A stretch of 64,000 bases of DNA. Source: Beijerinckiaceae bacterium (GTDB lineage: Bacteria; Pseudomonadota; Alphaproteobacteria; Rhizobiales; Beijerinckiaceae). The translations under genes were made by a program, and so were the position numbers. How positions within the stretch are numbered: the stretch's first letter is position 1; each line of letters opens with the position of its first letter. The notes beneath the pieces were generated by a model. It ran no database searches and was not told the DNA's origin. It was given only the letters and a program-made list of their open reading frames with translations. This document shows, piece by piece, positions 62,607-64,000 of this stretch. Location: assembly GCA_027531565.1 (NCBI GenBank), contig JAPZSB010000009.1:62001-126000 (forward strand), written 5' to 3'.

Positions 62607-64000
62607 ATGTCTGTATTCTGGTTCCTGTTCGCCATCAGCCTCGCGCTGCTGGCCTATCACCATCTCGTCTACCCGCTCTGGCTGCGGGCCGTACCGCTGC
62701 GGCCGCAGCAGCCCGCCCCGGCGGACGGCATCTGGCCGAGCCTGGGCATCGTCGTGCCGGCCTATCGCGAGGCCGAGCATATCGAGGCGATGATCCACCA
62801 GCTCGCCGCCCTCGATTACCCGAAAGACCGGCTGGAAATCCTCGTCGTGTGCGATGGGTCGCCGGACGACACGCCCGAACGCGCGCGCCGTGCTCTCGCC
62901 GGTCTGGCCGGGCAGGACCATGCGATCCGGCTGATCGACCACCCGGTCAATCGGGGCAAGGTCGCGGTCCTCAACGACGCCATTTCGGCATTGCGGGCGG
63001 AGATCGTCGTGCTGTTCGATGCATCGAGCGTCGTGCCGGCGGATACCCTCCGGCGCCTTGCGCCGGAATTCCGGGACCCCGCAACCGGCGTGGTCTGCCC
63101 GTCCTATGCCCTGGCGGAAGGGTCGGCACCCGGCGAATGCGCCTACTGGCGCTACCAGCAGGGCATCCGCCGCCGGGAGGCTGCCTTTGCGGCTGCCATG
63201 GGCGCCCATGGCGCGGGCTATGCCTTCCGGAAGGCGGCCTGGGCGCCGCTGCCGGCCGAGACGATCAATGATGATTTCGTCCTGCCGATGCGCATCGTTG
63301 CCGCCGGGTTCCGGCTGGTCGATCGCCCCGATATCGTCATCGGCGACCGGGAGGTTGCTCCTGCAGGGATCGATCGTCGCCGTCGGCGCCGTCTCGGGGC
63401 CGGCAACCTCCAGCAGGTCCTGCTCTGCCATCGGCTGCTCTGGTCCGCAGGCTGGCGGATGGGCCTGCTTTTCGCCTCCGGCAAGGCGCTGCGCGCCATC
63501 GCGCCGCTGCTGGTGCTCGCGGTCTGTGCCAGCACGTTCGGGCTGGCCCTGACCGCCACCGGACCTCTGGATTTTCTTCCGCTCGTGGCATTGGAAGGCG
63601 TCGCCTTGCTCACGCTGCTGGCTGGACGCTTGCCGGAGGGGCGGCTCCGGGACCTCGGCCAGGCCCTCCGGTATGCACTCGGGAGCTATCTTGCCATGGC
63701 GCGCGGCATTCTTGACCTCGCGACGGGACGCTTCGACGATGACCGGCGGCGGGCCGATCGGCGTGAACCCGGCGGCGCGCTCGTGCTCAGCCCGGTGACG
63801 CGCGGATTGAAGCGCCTGTTCGATATCCTGATCGCGCTGATGGCGTTTCTTGGCCTTCTCGTCATCGGCCCGCTGATCGCGCTGGCGATCCGACTCGATT
63901 CCCCGGGGCCGATCTTCTATCGCCAGTTGCGGGTCGGACGCGCCCTGCCGGACCGGACCGACCTGTTCCACCTGATCAAGTTCCGCACCATGCGTGTCGA
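62607..64000 (+). CDS. GT2 glycosyltransferase fused to an undecaprenyl-phosphate sugar-phosphate transferase (partial, cut by right edge)
   Basis: Frame open from ATG 62607 to the window end (464 codons). An N-terminal membrane helix (about 2-24) precedes a GT2 domain (LGIVVPAYREAEHIEAMIHQ, EILVVCDGSPDDT, the DxS-type metal motif VVLFDASS, NDDFVLPMRI, then a basic DRRRRRRLGAGN). Two helices follow at about 310-350. From about residue 402 a bacterial sugar-transferase domain starts (LKRLFDILIALMAF, SPGPIFYRQLRVG, FHLIKFRTMRV), the WcaJ/ExoY type that primes repeat-unit synthesis. Its catalytic half lies beyond the edge. Codon use is continuous through both parts, so the fusion appears genuine. 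Confidence 0.88.
   Translation, partial: MSVFWFLFAISLALLAYHHLVYPLWLRAVPLRPQQPAPADGIWPSLGIVVPAYREAEHIEAMIHQLAALDYPKDRLEILVVCDGSPDDTPERARRALAGLAGQDHAIRLIDHPVNRGKVAVLNDAISALRAEIVVLFDASSVVPADTLRRLAPEFRDPATGVVCPSYALAEGSAPGECAYWRYQQGIRRREAAFAAAMGAHGAGYAFRKAAWAPLPAETINDDFVLPMRIVAAGFRLVDRPDIVIGDREVAPAGIDRRRRRRLGAGNLQQVLLCHRLLWSAGWRMGLLFASGKALRAIAPLLVLAVCASTFGLALTATGPLDFLPLVALEGVALLTLLAGRLPEGRLRDLGQALRYALGSYLAMARGILDLATGRFDDDRRRADRREPGGALVLSPVTRGLKRLFDILIALMAFLGLLVIGPLIALAIRLDSPGPIFYRQLRVGRALPDRTDLFHLIKFRTMRV

Overview
The window is about 65% GC, densely coded alphaproteobacterial chromosome, most like the order Hyphomicrobiales (Rhizobiales). That placement rests on base composition, codon use and gene families (GntR/FCD-controlled ABC catabolic clusters, a PAS-type hybrid kinase, a Wzx/Wzy exopolysaccharide locus). 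I cannot name the genus from the sequence alone. I saw no tRNA, rRNA, CRISPR array, transposase or plasmid function.

Layout. 1-1451: MacB/LolD-type ABC exporter pair, cut by the left edge. 1452-2502: gene-free stretch with two near-identical 150-bp direct repeats around an AT-rich island. 2503-9164: an extracytosolic flavin/haem redox module made of an ApbE flavin transferase, a PepSY-flavodoxin-FNR reductase, a DUF2271 protein with a TGAS flavinylation motif, a two-component system, a small PepSY protein and a cytochrome b561. Two 49-bp operators with the same four-box geometry lie in front of its transcription units. 9265-12706: methyltransferase, a second two-component system and a 76-aa protein. 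12707-13576: gene-free, with repeat copies. 13577-16345: TAP-like alpha/beta hydrolase and CPBP membrane protein.

16544-25698: catabolic unit transcribed leftward from 24600 (ThDP enzyme, histidinol-dehydrogenase-like enzyme, LivH, LivM, LivK, LivG, LivF), with a divergent LysR regulator whose palindromic box covers its own start codon. 25831-38293: cyclic-amide/amino-acid type catabolism (Asp/hydantoin racemase family, flavin reductase, GntR/FCD regulator, dihydropyrimidinase-like amidohydrolase, DapA-fold lyase lacking the synthase triad, a peptide/nickel-type ABC importer with two binding proteins of which one has no export signal, and a VOC protein).

38885-44084: signalling operon of a molybdopterin-fold periplasmic protein without cysteine, a hybrid histidine kinase with Hpt domain and an NtrC-type sigma-54 activator. 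44088-64000: Wzx/Wzy-type exopolysaccharide locus with PCP/Wzz protein, lipoproteins, six-SLBB export protein, flippase, O-antigen-ligase-type polymerase, several glycosyltransferases, acetyltransferase and its own GlmS. It also encodes a partner-switching pair (a kinase-receiver-PP2C fusion and a STAS protein), a CpsD-like ATPase with a broken Walker A motif, and a GT2 fused to a sugar-phosphate transferase that runs off the right edge. A TTGCAAATCGCGA-like motif recurs before several of these operons and before the signalling operon, which suggests one regulon.
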